Source of the DNA: Fidelibacterota bacterium
Lineage (GTDB): Bacteria > Fidelibacterota > Marinisomatia > SCGC-AAA003-L08 > GCA-2689995
DNA length: 64,000 nucleotides
NCBI GenBank assembly: GCA_002689995.1
Contig: NZIV01000001.1
Coordinates: 1-64,000 of the forward strand
Reading direction: 5' to 3'
Position 1 is the stretch's first letter; each line of letters starts with the position of its first letter. Positions 20,056-29,857 of the stretch are shown here, piece after piece. The notes beneath the pieces are model-generated. The model did no database searches and was not told the origin of the DNA. It saw only the letters and a list, made by a program, of their open reading frames with translations. A program made the position numbers and the translations under genes.

Positions 20056-21105
20056 ATGTATAAGTTAAAAATTTTTATTATTACCTCTTTTTTATTCATG
20101 CAAGATTTTGATCAGCTAGAATTTGGTAATCAAAATCATTTAGATATTATTACATGGAATATAGAATGGTTCCCTAAAAATGAACAAATTACAATAGATT
20201 ACGTAGCACAAATTATAGAAGCACTTGATGTTGATCTTATTGCTATGCAAGAATTAGATGATACCGTCCTTTTTAATCAGATGATTAATGATTTAGATAA
20301 TTACAATTCATATTATGAATCCTCTTGGTTTGCAGGATTAGCATTCATATATAAAAGTAATGAAATTGAAATTAATAATATTTATGAAATATATACAACA
20401 TCAGAATACTGGAGTCCCTTCCCAAGATCTCCTATGGTTTTAGATATGAACTTTTTAGGTGAAAATTATATAATAATTAATAACCATTTTAAGTGCTGTG
20501 GTGATGGCATTTTAGATCTTAATGATAATGGCGATGAAGAAATGAGAAGATATATCGCTAATAATCTTTTAAAAGAATATATAGAATTAAATTTCAATGA
20601 GAATAATGTAATTTTACTGGGCGATCTTAATGATTCCTTGACAGATGAAGTAGAAAATAATATTTTCCAAATGTTTATTGATGATAGCGAAAACTATTTA
20701 TTTGTAGATATGCCAATTGCCCAAGGCGATATTATCGAATGGTCATTCCCTAATTGGCCATCTCACTTAGACCATATAATTATATCAAACGAACTGTTTT
20801 CAATTTTTGAAAATGGAAATTCTTATTGTGAAACAATAAAAATTGATGATTATTTTGATGGTGGATTCTATGAGTATGATCAAAATATATCTGACCATAG
20901 ACCTATAGCTTTAAAACTAGCAGTACAGAATAGTATATTAGGAGATATTAATGAAGATAGCTTAATTAATATTCAAGATATTTTATTAATTATAAATATT
21001 ATACTAAGTAATGAATATAATTATAATGGTGATATTAATACTGACAATACAATTGATATACTTGATGTAATACAAATTATTAATATAATATTATATCAGT
21101 CATGA
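20056..21105 (+). CDS. secreted EEP-family nuclease/phosphatase with C-terminal dockerin-like module
   Basis: 'LDIITWNIEWFPKN', 'LIAMQELDD', 'IINNHFKCCGDG', 'ILLGDLNDS', 'SHLDHIIIS', 'ISDHRPIAL'; C-term 'GDINEDSLINIQDILLIINIIL...DINTDNTIDILDVIQIINIILYQS'. Confidence 0.9.
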   Translation: MYKLKIFIITSFLFMQDFDQLEFGNQNHLDIITWNIEWFPKNEQITIDYVAQIIEALDVDLIAMQELDDTVLFNQMINDLDNYNSYYESSWFAGLAFIYKSNEIEINNIYEIYTTSEYWSPFPRSPMVLDMNFLGENYIIINNHFKCCGDGILDLNDNGDEEMRRYIANNLLKEYIELNFNENNVILLGDLNDSLTDEVENNIFQMFIDDSENYLFVDMPIAQGDIIEWSFPNWPSHLDHIIISNELFSIFENGNSYCETIKIDDYFDGGFYEYDQNISDHRPIALKLAVQNSILGDINEDSLINIQDILLIINIILSNEYNYNGDINTDNTIDILDVIQIINIILYQS

Positions 21106-21242
21106 ATATATCAGGCTACAAATATAAAGACATAAATATTACTCCATGAAACCCATTTATATTAAATTAAATAGTAATATGTTCAACTATATGATTCAGA
21201 ATCTACATAAAAAGTTAATAACTAATTAAAAATTATAATTCT

Positions 21243-22364
21243 ATGATAAAATATATTAAATATTATTTTCCTATCTTTTCAGTGTTATTTACAATGTTTA
21301 CAATAACACAAGGCTCTTATTATCCTACATTGTATGCAATTTTTTTCTCTTCAATTTTTATTTTTGGAGATTGGCTTGTTCAGCCAGATAAAGAATTAGA
21401 AATATTTTCTCATACTTTTATTTTAGACTTATCAATTTATTTAGCATTACCAGTATTATTTATTTCTACTTTTTTTACTGTATCTTTATTTAGTAATAGT
21501 TTGCCATTATGGTATACAGATGGATTAAAATATGCACTAAATATAGATTTTATACAAATAAAGCAATCAATGATTCTAATTGATAAAATTTCAATAATTT
21601 ATATGGCTTTTATTGGAGCAGGTGCAATGGCAATTACTGCAGGCCATGAAATGGCTCATAGAAAAAAAAATAAATTTGACTTATTCGTAGCGAACTGGTT
21701 ACTTGCTTTTTCTTTTGATTGTAATTTTGCAATTGAACATGTATATGGTCATCATAAAAATGTATGTCTTCCTGAAGACCCAGCATCTGCAAAGAGAGGT
21801 GAAAGTATATATCTTTTTATCATCAAAGCTATAATTAATGAGCATATCTCAGGCTGGAGCATTGAATTAAAAAGACTAAAAAGAAAAAAAATAAATTTCT
21901 TTTCATTTAATAATAGAATGCTTGTTGGGTACTCTAAAAGTATTATCATTGCTTTATCAATTTTAATATTTGGAGGAGTAAATGCAATACTTACCTTCAT
22001 TTTAATTGCCTTTTTATCTAAATCAACATTAGAAGGAATAAATTATATTGAGCATTATGGATTAGTAAGAGAACGAGGGAAACCAGTTAGAATGAGACAT
22101 TCATGGAACTCAAATCATTTTTTTAGTAGTATTTATCTTTTTAATGTTACAAGACATTCGGATCATCATAGAAATGCCAATTTAAAATTTTGGGAACTTA
22201 AGCCAATAGACAAAGATTCTCCATTATTACCATATGGATATTTAACAATGTTATATTTAGTTATTTTTTTTCCATTTTTATATAAAAAAATAATGAAAAA
22301 AGAATTAGATAATTGGGATAAAAACTTTGCTAATGAATTTGAAAGGAACTTAGCTAAGTATTAA
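21243..22364 (+). CDS. AlkB-like alkane 1-monooxygenase / membrane di-iron hydroxylase
   Basis: His boxes 'GHEMAHR', 'EHVYGHHKNV', 'NVTRHSDHH'; 'NYIEHYGLVRERGKPVRMRHSWNSNHF'; TM segments. Confidence 0.88.
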   Translation: MIKYIKYYFPIFSVLFTMFTITQGSYYPTLYAIFFSSIFIFGDWLVQPDKELEIFSHTFILDLSIYLALPVLFISTFFTVSLFSNSLPLWYTDGLKYALNIDFIQIKQSMILIDKISIIYMAFIGAGAMAITAGHEMAHRKKNKFDLFVANWLLAFSFDCNFAIEHVYGHHKNVCLPEDPASAKRGESIYLFIIKAIINEHISGWSIELKRLKRKKINFFSFNNRMLVGYSKSIIIALSILIFGGVNAILTFILIAFLSKSTLEGINYIEHYGLVRERGKPVRMRHSWNSNHFFSSIYLFNVTRHSDHHRNANLKFWELKPIDKDSPLLPYGYLTMLYLVIFFPFLYKKIMKKELDNWDKNFANEFERNLAKY

Positions 22365-22476
22365 ATATATAAACTATATTAAACTTATCTCTCCGACAAT
22401 TTAAAGATTAATATATTCAGCTTAATCACTAAGTAATAATCATTCTTAAAATTAAAAAATTCGGCGGCTAATTAAT

Positions 22477-24201
22477 TTGGATATATTACATAATTCAATT
22501 CTTAAATATATAAAAGATAGTTTCTCTAAAATAAATCCAAAGACTAATTTCAATTCATTGAATAAAAATATTAGTGGCGATATTTTAGCAGGTATAACTG
22601 TTGGTATTATTGCATTACCCTTAGCTCTAGCATTTGGACAAGTTTCTCAATTAGGTCCAATTTCAGGAATACTTGGAGCTATTTCTGGGGGAATTATTGG
22701 AGGATTATTTGGAGGATGTGCTTTAAGCGTCAGTGGTCCAACCGCTCCAACCTCCTCACAAATTGCTTCATTTTTGAGTGTATTTATAATTGGAACAATA
22801 AATCAACCAGATTTTGTTGCTGTATTTTCAATTATTTTTTTAAGTGGAATTATTATTGTTGGAATTTCATTATTAAGAATTTCACATTATATACATTTTA
22901 TACCATATTCTGTAGTAGCTGGATTTATGTGTGGAATTGGATTGATGGTAATATTAGGGCAAATAAATTCTTTTGTAGGTTTAGAATCAAAAAAAAATGT
23001 ATATCAAGTCTTACAAGAATTAAATAATACATTAAAAAATATTAATAAAGATGCTTTATTGATAGGTATAGTTTCTTTATTTTTTATGTTTTTGTGGCCA
23101 AAATTAAAACAAAAATATAAACTTTTGTTCAATATTCCCGCACCATTGATTGCTTTACTTATAGGTACTAGTATTTCATATTTTCTAAACTTAAATATTC
23201 CATATATAGGCGATCAATTCAGTACATCAATACAAAGTGAAACGTTTAAAATTTACTTCCCAAATCTTTCAAGACTTAATGAATTTATTGCACCTGCATT
23301 CACTGTAGCGGGCTTAATAATTATAGATAGTTTACTAACTTGTATCATTTCTGATAATTTGACGGGAACAAGGCATATAAGTGATAGAGAAATATTTGGA
23401 CAGGGAATAGCAAATATGGTTTCTGGTTTAATAGGTGGTGTTTCAACGGCAACAGCAACTATGTTTACTGTATCAAATATTAAATTTGGTGGTAAAACAC
23501 CTTTATCATCAATAGTATATGGCCTGACTCTAGTAGGTATTTTACTTGGTTTAAAATCTTTTGTAGAAGCTATACCAATTGCTTGTATAGCAGCGATACT
23601 AATAAAAATTGGTTTAGATATATTAGATTATCGAGTTTTACCAATATTAAGAAAATTACCTAAAATTGATTTATTTATTTTTACAATTGTTCTATTTATT
23701 ACAATTACTTATAATTTAATGGTAGCTGTAAGTATTGGTGTATTTATCGCAGTACTTTTTTATTTTAAAGACTTAAAATATATATTTAATTCAAAATATC
23801 ATCATAATATGATTTCATTTTCTGAATCAAATTTTATTTTTGATAGTCAACAGGATAAATTCACTAAACTTCCTATTGTTGTTTTAAAGCTACAAAAAGC
23901 TTTATTTTTTGGCTCTATTGAAAAACTTCTTAATGTTTATAGGACTGCCCAGAATCATAAAATTTTAATTGTTGATATGGGACAGACCTCAAAAATAGAT
24001 CTCTCTGGAGCCTATGCACTTGAAGATATAATTAAAAGTGCTAAGATAAAAGGAATATCGGTAATCGTATATAACCCAAATAATAAAATAAATAAAATAT
24101 TTCAGAAACTAAATTTTGTTGATATACTAGGAAAAAACAATTATTTTGATAAACCAGAGCTAGTTTTTTCTTATCTCAAAAAACAATTTAATATCAATTA
24201 A
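22477..24201 (+). CDS. SulP-family anion transporter with STAS domain
   Basis: 'DILAGITVGIIALPLALAFG', 'GCALSVSGPTAP', C-terminal 'ILIVDMGQTSKIDLSGAYALEDII' STAS. Confidence 0.93.
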   Translation: MDILHNSILKYIKDSFSKINPKTNFNSLNKNISGDILAGITVGIIALPLALAFGQVSQLGPISGILGAISGGIIGGLFGGCALSVSGPTAPTSSQIASFLSVFIIGTINQPDFVAVFSIIFLSGIIIVGISLLRISHYIHFIPYSVVAGFMCGIGLMVILGQINSFVGLESKKNVYQVLQELNNTLKNINKDALLIGIVSLFFMFLWPKLKQKYKLLFNIPAPLIALLIGTSISYFLNLNIPYIGDQFSTSIQSETFKIYFPNLSRLNEFIAPAFTVAGLIIIDSLLTCIISDNLTGTRHISDREIFGQGIANMVSGLIGGVSTATATMFTVSNIKFGGKTPLSSIVYGLTLVGILLGLKSFVEAIPIACIAAILIKIGLDILDYRVLPILRKLPKIDLFIFTIVLFITITYNLMVAVSIGVFIAVLFYFKDLKYIFNSKYHHNMISFSESNFIFDSQQDKFTKLPIVVLKLQKALFFGSIEKLLNVYRTAQNHKILIVDMGQTSKIDLSGAYALEDIIKSAKIKGISVIVYNPNNKINKIFQKLNFVDILGKNNYFDKPELVFSYLKKQFNIN

Positions 24202-24228
24202 TTATGATTTAAAATCAAACAGGAAAAC

Positions 24229-24645
24229 ATGGAAGCTAAATTAATTTTATATCCTACATTTCTAATGGTTCTTTTAACTGCAATTTTATACGTAAAAAAT
24301 TATTTTGATAATAAAAAAGCATACAAAGATAAGCAAGTTTCTGCAGACTATTTTAAAACTTACCTTGAAATTCCCCCTGAAAAAATTGCTATTTCTCAAC
24401 AAACACTTAAAAATCAATTTGAATTACCAATAATATTCTATATATTAATCTCAATTCTTATTTCAATGAATAAAATCACAATATTTGATATATTTTTTGC
24501 ATGGATTTTTGTTATTTCACGCTACTTTCATTGTTACGTTAGATTATCATCTAACTTTGTCCCTTTAAGAGCAAGAGTATTTAAAATAGGTTTATTAATA
24601 TTAATAATTTGGTGGGTATATTTTATAATTAAAATTTCAATATAG
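24229..24645 (+). CDS. MAPEG-family membrane protein
   Basis: 'LKNQFELPIIFYILISILI...FAWIFVISRYFHCYVRL' typical MAPEG. Confidence 0.8.
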   Translation: MEAKLILYPTFLMVLLTAILYVKNYFDNKKAYKDKQVSADYFKTYLEIPPEKIAISQQTLKNQFELPIIFYILISILISMNKITIFDIFFAWIFVISRYFHCYVRLSSNFVPLRARVFKIGLLILIIWWVYFIIKISI

Positions 24646-24655
24646 GATAATAATT

Positions 24656-25990
24656 ATGCAGAAGTTTTTTGTTTTTTATTTTTTATCTCTAATATTTTCA
24701 GAACCAACAATAGATTGGTTTAATACTTATAATGGTTCCGGAGAAGAATCTCATGGCCATTATATATTAACATGTGAAGACGGTGGATACCTTCAGGTTG
24801 GTGAAACAGATTTTTTACCGAACTCAAAAATTTATATAGTAAAAACGAATTCAAATGGACAGCTATTGTGGGAAAGAGAGATCTATAATGGTGGTCATAA
24901 TTTAGGAAATAGCGCAATAGAAATGACTGATGGATACCTTATTTGTGGTGCGATAAATAGAAATAGTGTAGTAATAAAACTTGATAAAGAATCTGGTGAA
25001 ACTATTTTCTCTGAAACTTATAATAATGGTGGTACCGATGCATTTGAACATGCTGCAGTGACACCAAATGGTATAGTTGCAGTGGGTTATAAAAATTCTC
25101 AAGACTCAAACAATACTTTTTACACTGAAGGACAAGGGCTAGTGACTTTTCTTAATTATGATGGTACTCAAATAAATAGTATTAATATAAATAATTACAT
25201 TTCACAAGCATATCGAATTTTCAATATTAATAATGAATTAATAATTTCAGGATTAACAGAAGAAGCCTTCGACTATAAATTGATAAAAATGTCATTAGAT
25301 GGTGAAATAATTTGGCATTATGAATATGGTGGAAATAATTATGACCACTGTTTTGGTATGGATATAAATGATAATGGAGATATTTTTTTAACTGGACATA
25401 CATTATCTGGAACAGAAAATTGGGATACTTATACAATAAAAATAGATAATAATGGAAACCAGTTATGGGAGAAAAAAGTTGGAAATCCTAGACAGTTTAA
25501 TCCACAATATATTCATGATGAAGCTTGGGGAATAAAAGCCACATATGATGGTGGTTGTGTAGTAATTGCTGGTACAGGAGATGAGTATGGAAACTATTCA
25601 GAATGTAATGGTTCTGATTGCTCTGATACCTGGAATGCATATTTAATTAAATTTGATAATCTTGGGAATATAGAATGGGAGAACACCTTTTCATCTTTAG
25701 ATATTTCTAATCAATCCTATGATTGGGCCGGTGAAGATATAGACTTAACAGAAGATGGTGGAGCTATAATTGCAATTGATAGTGGACAATTTGGATTCTT
25801 AAAAATATCAAACATTCAAAATAATCTTATCGGTGATATAAATTTAGATAATACCATAGACGTTCTTGATATTATACTAATTGTTAATATGATTCTATCA
25901 AACACAGAAAATGATTCAGGAGATTTAAATTCTGATAATGAAATAGATATATTAGATATTGTTATTTTAGTAAATATAATTTTAGAATAA
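24656..25990 (+). CDS. secreted beta-propeller-like protein with C-terminal dockerin-like module
   Basis: Repeated 'IKTNSNGQLLWEREIYNGG...', 'KIDNNGNQLWEKKVGN', 'KFDNLGNIEWENTF' blades; C-term 'GDINLDNTIDVLDIILIVNMIL...DLNSDNEIDILDIVILVNIILE'. Confidence 0.83.
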   Translation: MQKFFVFYFLSLIFSEPTIDWFNTYNGSGEESHGHYILTCEDGGYLQVGETDFLPNSKIYIVKTNSNGQLLWEREIYNGGHNLGNSAIEMTDGYLICGAINRNSVVIKLDKESGETIFSETYNNGGTDAFEHAAVTPNGIVAVGYKNSQDSNNTFYTEGQGLVTFLNYDGTQINSININNYISQAYRIFNINNELIISGLTEEAFDYKLIKMSLDGEIIWHYEYGGNNYDHCFGMDINDNGDIFLTGHTLSGTENWDTYTIKIDNNGNQLWEKKVGNPRQFNPQYIHDEAWGIKATYDGGCVVIAGTGDEYGNYSECNGSDCSDTWNAYLIKFDNLGNIEWENTFSSLDISNQSYDWAGEDIDLTEDGGAIIAIDSGQFGFLKISNIQNNLIGDINLDNTIDVLDIILIVNMILSNTENDSGDLNSDNEIDILDIVILVNIILE

Positions 25991-26073
25991 TTATAAAATA
26001 TTATTTAGATATAAAAAACAATTCATTACATAGTTTTACTTATATTATTATCCTATAAATCGTAGTTTTATCT

Positions 26074-28422
26074 ATGAAAAACTACATATTAATCACACTA
26101 TTATTCACACTTTCTTATACTCAAATCCAGCAAGAAGGATTTCCAAATTTTATTAATTCAAATAATATTAAAAATATTGAATCAATCAAAGTAAATAAAA
26201 ACCAATTAATTGAAAAAAAATTTCATCCAATGGTTTTGAAATATGGAGATGAATTTTCAATAAATTTTAACATAGTGAATAATATAAACCCCATTCAATC
26301 TAATAATACACTCACCTATTTGTTAAAAATTGAATCTAAGGGTGCCCTTGGAATAGGGCTTATCTTTGATGATTTTTATTTATCAGATAATTCTACCTTG
26401 TACTTATATAATGAAGATGGTAGTATGTACATTGGAGCATTTACATCTAAAAATAATAAAAAATCAAATATTTTCCCCACGAGTATTGTAAAAAATGATA
26501 AAATAATTATTGAATTAAATATACCTGAAGATGAAATTGGGCAATCGAGATTAAATATTGGTTCTCTAATACATGACTACACAGATATAATGGGCTATTT
26601 TTCAGATTTAGAAAACACAACAAGAGAAGATTGTAATATAAATGTTTCATGCCCTGAAAGTGCTGGCTTCGAAGACCAAATTAATGGTACAATTAGAGTT
26701 ACAATGGGTGGTGGATTATGCTCTGCTTCTTTAATAAATAATACACTTAATGATAGGACGCCATACGTTTTATTTGCAGACCATTGTGTCAGTGGTAGCC
26801 CAAATAGTTATGTGTTTTTGTTCAACTATCAATCAGCAACATGTAATGGAACTACGGGATTACAGACTCAAAGTGTAAGTGGCTCAAACCTACTTGCAAA
26901 CGCTGATATTGATTCTGGGCCGGACTTTGCTCTATTAGAAATTACATCAAATATACCAGATTCTTATAATCCTTATTTTGTTGGATGGTCAAATATAAGT
27001 ATTACTCCACAAAATGTATTAGGTATTCATCATCCGGGTGGTGACATAAAAAAGATAACCCAAGATGCTACAAATATAAATGCAAATGGATATTATTGGG
27101 AATTCCAATATAATGATGGAAGAGTTATACCCGGCTCATCTGGTTCTCCAATGTTTAATCAAAATAAAAGACAAGTAGGTATTGCAAGTTATATTTATAC
27201 TAATTATTGCGATCCATCTCCGGATTGTTATTGTTCCCAACAATATAATCATGGATATGGTCGTTTTGATCAAGCATGGAATATGGGACTTAGCCAATAC
27301 TTAGATCCGATTAATTCTGGTGTAAGTTTTATTGATGGTATTGGAATTAGTGGAATAAATATAGCTCATGAAAATTTAAATGATATACCTTATGAAGAAA
27401 CTTCCATATCAATCAGTGCTGAAGTAACTTCTTATTTAGGAAATATTGAAGTTGTTGAACTATCCTATGATATTGGTGAAGGATGGAATACAACGGAAAT
27501 GACTCTGAACTTAGATCAATATGAAGGAAATATATCTGGATTATATGATGGAATGATAGTTGAATATTTTTTAATGGCATTAAATTCAGATGGTATAACT
27601 CAATACTATCCACCAAATGGTACTGAAAATCCCATTTATTTTACAGTGGGAGATTTACCAGATTTTTATTCAACAGAATTTGAAACAGAATTAAATAATT
27701 GGACAATTGGAAGCGATGAAGATAATGCGACAGCAGGGATATGGGAGCTAGCAGATCCAGTAGGAACATATAATGATAATAATTTACTAATTCAACCAGA
27801 TTCTGATCACACTTTAAATGGTACTCAGTGTTTTATTACTGGAAATGGTTATGAAAGTGGAAATGGTGGATTTGATGATGTTGATGGAGGTAAGACAACC
27901 CTATCTAGTCCAACTTTTGATTTAAGTAATACTAATGAGGTATTAGTCACTTATTGGTATTGGTATACAAACAACATTGGAGATAATGGTGGAAGTGATA
28001 AATGGAAAGTTCAAGTTTCCTCTAATGGAGGTAATAGTTGGAATGATCTTCACATTACTGCTAATTCAAATACTGAATGGATAAAGAAGAGAATAAAACT
28101 ATCAGATTATACTAATCTAACTAATAATATTAAATTTCAATTTATCGCTGAGGATATATCTTATAATGGTGATACTGGTAGTGGAGGTTCACTTGTAGAG
28201 GCTGCTTTAGATGATTTTCTAATTGAGATTGTTAATTCTAATTTAGGTATTACAGGTGATATAAATAGTGACAATTTAGTCAATATTTTAGATGCAGTGA
28301 TTATTATCAATATGATATTGGATTTAATCCCTTCTGATTTTTCTACAGCAGATTTAAATTCAGATAATACAATTAATATTTTAGATATTATAATTTTAAT
28401 TAATATAATTTTAAATTCTTAA
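26074..28422 (+). CDS. secreted trypsin-fold serine protease (lysyl-endopeptidase-like) with C-terminal dockerin-like module
   Basis: 'CSASLINNTLNDRTPYVLFADHCVSG', 'GPDFALLEI', 'VIPGSSGSPMFNQNKRQVGIASY' triad context; later beta-sandwich-like 'FYSTEFETELNNWTIGSDEDNATAGIWELADP'; C-term paired F-hands. Confidence 0.85.
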   Translation: MKNYILITLLFTLSYTQIQQEGFPNFINSNNIKNIESIKVNKNQLIEKKFHPMVLKYGDEFSINFNIVNNINPIQSNNTLTYLLKIESKGALGIGLIFDDFYLSDNSTLYLYNEDGSMYIGAFTSKNNKKSNIFPTSIVKNDKIIIELNIPEDEIGQSRLNIGSLIHDYTDIMGYFSDLENTTREDCNINVSCPESAGFEDQINGTIRVTMGGGLCSASLINNTLNDRTPYVLFADHCVSGSPNSYVFLFNYQSATCNGTTGLQTQSVSGSNLLANADIDSGPDFALLEITSNIPDSYNPYFVGWSNISITPQNVLGIHHPGGDIKKITQDATNINANGYYWEFQYNDGRVIPGSSGSPMFNQNKRQVGIASYIYTNYCDPSPDCYCSQQYNHGYGRFDQAWNMGLSQYLDPINSGVSFIDGIGISGINIAHENLNDIPYEETSISISAEVTSYLGNIEVVELSYDIGEGWNTTEMTLNLDQYEGNISGLYDGMIVEYFLMALNSDGITQYYPPNGTENPIYFTVGDLPDFYSTEFETELNNWTIGSDEDNATAGIWELADPVGTYNDNNLLIQPDSDHTLNGTQCFITGNGYESGNGGFDDVDGGKTTLSSPTFDLSNTNEVLVTYWYWYTNNIGDNGGSDKWKVQVSSNGGNSWNDLHITANSNTEWIKKRIKLSDYTNLTNNIKFQFIAEDISYNGDTGSGGSLVEAALDDFLIEIVNSNLGITGDINSDNLVNILDAVIIINMILDLIPSDFSTADLNSDNTINILDIIILINIILNS

Positions 28423-28461
28423 AAGTTATTCCATTAATTTTAAAATTAATGGAATAACTTT
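28422..28461. terminator. perfect 40-bp palindrome, bidirectional terminator candidate
   Basis: AAAGTTATTCCATTAATTTT|AAAATTAATGGAATAACTTT between convergent CDS (26074-28422 + and 28463-29857 -). Confidence 0.75.
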
Positions 28462-28462
28462 A

Positions 28463-29857
28463 TTAAGTTTTATTAATAATTTTTTTAAAATATAAAGAAC
28501 CTGTTCTTAATTTTCGTATTTGTGTAGTAAAATCAACTTCATGTAGGCCGAATTTCATATCATAGCCAAACGCCCATTCAAAATTATCTAATAAACTCCA
28601 ATAAAAATAGCCTCTAACATCATAACCACTTTTTATTGCCTCTGAAACTGCATATAAATAACGTTTAATAAATAATTCTCTTCTATTATCTTTTGCATCA
28701 GCGATTCCATTTTCAGTTATATAAATTGGTAAATTCAATTTAGATATATCTTCAATAGCTCTGTAAATTCCTTCACCATAAATTGTATATGGCATATCTG
28801 TCATTATATCTTGATTTTTATATTTTACTATAAATGGTTCTTTAAATGACCAATTAAATTGTAAATAATTATGAGAATAATAATTTAATCCAATAAAATC
28901 ATTAGCATTTTTTGCCAAATCATTTCTACTTGAATACCACATTATTCCTGGAATTTTTACACTATATTTCCCTGTTTTAAAATATTGAATTGTTGAATTA
29001 TTAAAAAATGTATTTACAGCCCAAGTTACTACCCAATCTAGAATATTCCACCTACGCCATGGATCAAAATGATTGATGTTTTTAACTATTCCAATTTGAG
29101 ATTCACTTCCGTTATTTAATTTTTTTAATGCATGATAAACTTCAACATGAGCATCTAAAAGATTATTTAAAACAATAGCTGATAATTGAGGATTTCGCTT
29201 TCCTGGAGGAAACTCACCATTGAAATATCCCATACTTGTCATCACTGCAGGTTCATTAATTGTACACCAAAAATTTACTTTTGATGAATATTGATTAAAA
29301 ATTAATTCACAAAAATCTCTAAAAAATAATATATTAGATTTTTTTTCAAATGCACCTTTTTTTTCAAACCAAATAGGATGGGTAAAGTGATATAATGTTA
29401 TAACTGGTATTATATTATTTTTAATTAAACTATTAATCATTTTATGATAATGATTAATTGCAGATTTATCAATAATGTTTTCTTTGGGTTGAATTTTACT
29501 CCATTCAATTGAGAAACGATAATGACTTACACCTAATTCTTTCATTAACTTAATATCTTCATCATATCTATTCCAACTATCACAAGCTAATCCAGATTTT
29601 TGACTACCTTTTATATTAGGATCACCATTTCCTTTAATACCTTTTTCAAATTCTGACCAATTATTCGTACAATTTCCTTCAATTTGATGAGCAGCAGTTG
29701 CTGTACCCCAAATAAAATTTTTTGGAAATTTCATATCATCAAATGATATTTTATTCCAATCCCAAGTTAATTCTGGAAATTTTTTATGAAAATAATATGT
29801 AAAATAAATTATTATTAATATTATAAAAAATATTTTAAATATGCCAATATCAATCAT
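28463..29857 (-). CDS. GH1 family beta-glycosidase with N-terminal membrane segment
   Basis: 'FPKNFIWGTATAAHQIEGN', 'WCTINEPAVMT' (acid/base), 'IYITENGIAD' (nucleophile), 'GYFYWSLLDNFEWAFGY'; N-term hydrophobic IGIFKIFFIILIIIYFTYYF. Confidence 0.93.
   Translation of the reverse strand: MIDIGIFKIFFIILIIIYFTYYFHKKFPELTWDWNKISFDDMKFPKNFIWGTATAAHQIEGNCTNNWSEFEKGIKGNGDPNIKGSQKSGLACDSWNRYDEDIKLMKELGVSHYRFSIEWSKIQPKENIIDKSAINHYHKMINSLIKNNIIPVITLYHFTHPIWFEKKGAFEKKSNILFFRDFCELIFNQYSSKVNFWCTINEPAVMTSMGYFNGEFPPGKRNPQLSAIVLNNLLDAHVEVYHALKKLNNGSESQIGIVKNINHFDPWRRWNILDWVVTWAVNTFFNNSTIQYFKTGKYSVKIPGIMWYSSRNDLAKNANDFIGLNYYSHNYLQFNWSFKEPFIVKYKNQDIMTDMPYTIYGEGIYRAIEDISKLNLPIYITENGIADAKDNRRELFIKRYLYAVSEAIKSGYDVRGYFYWSLLDNFEWAFGYDMKFGLHEVDFTTQIRKLRTGSLYFKKIINKT

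Noticed and set aside
22716-23027. 103-aa ORF rich in W/C/F
   Set aside because: Out-of-frame within the SulP CDS; aromatic/Cys richness is a frame-shift artefact.
1195-28422. Considered a CRISPR or DNA repeat array because of recurrent 'aatattttagat' strings
   Set aside because: These come from the N-I-L-D codons of dockerin-like modules in frame; no regular repeat/spacer structure.
1195-28422. Considered a type IX secretion CTD for the tagged proteins
   Set aside because: The C-termini are F-hand repeats, not the beta-sandwich CTD with terminal K/G motifs; no por/gld genes seen in the window.
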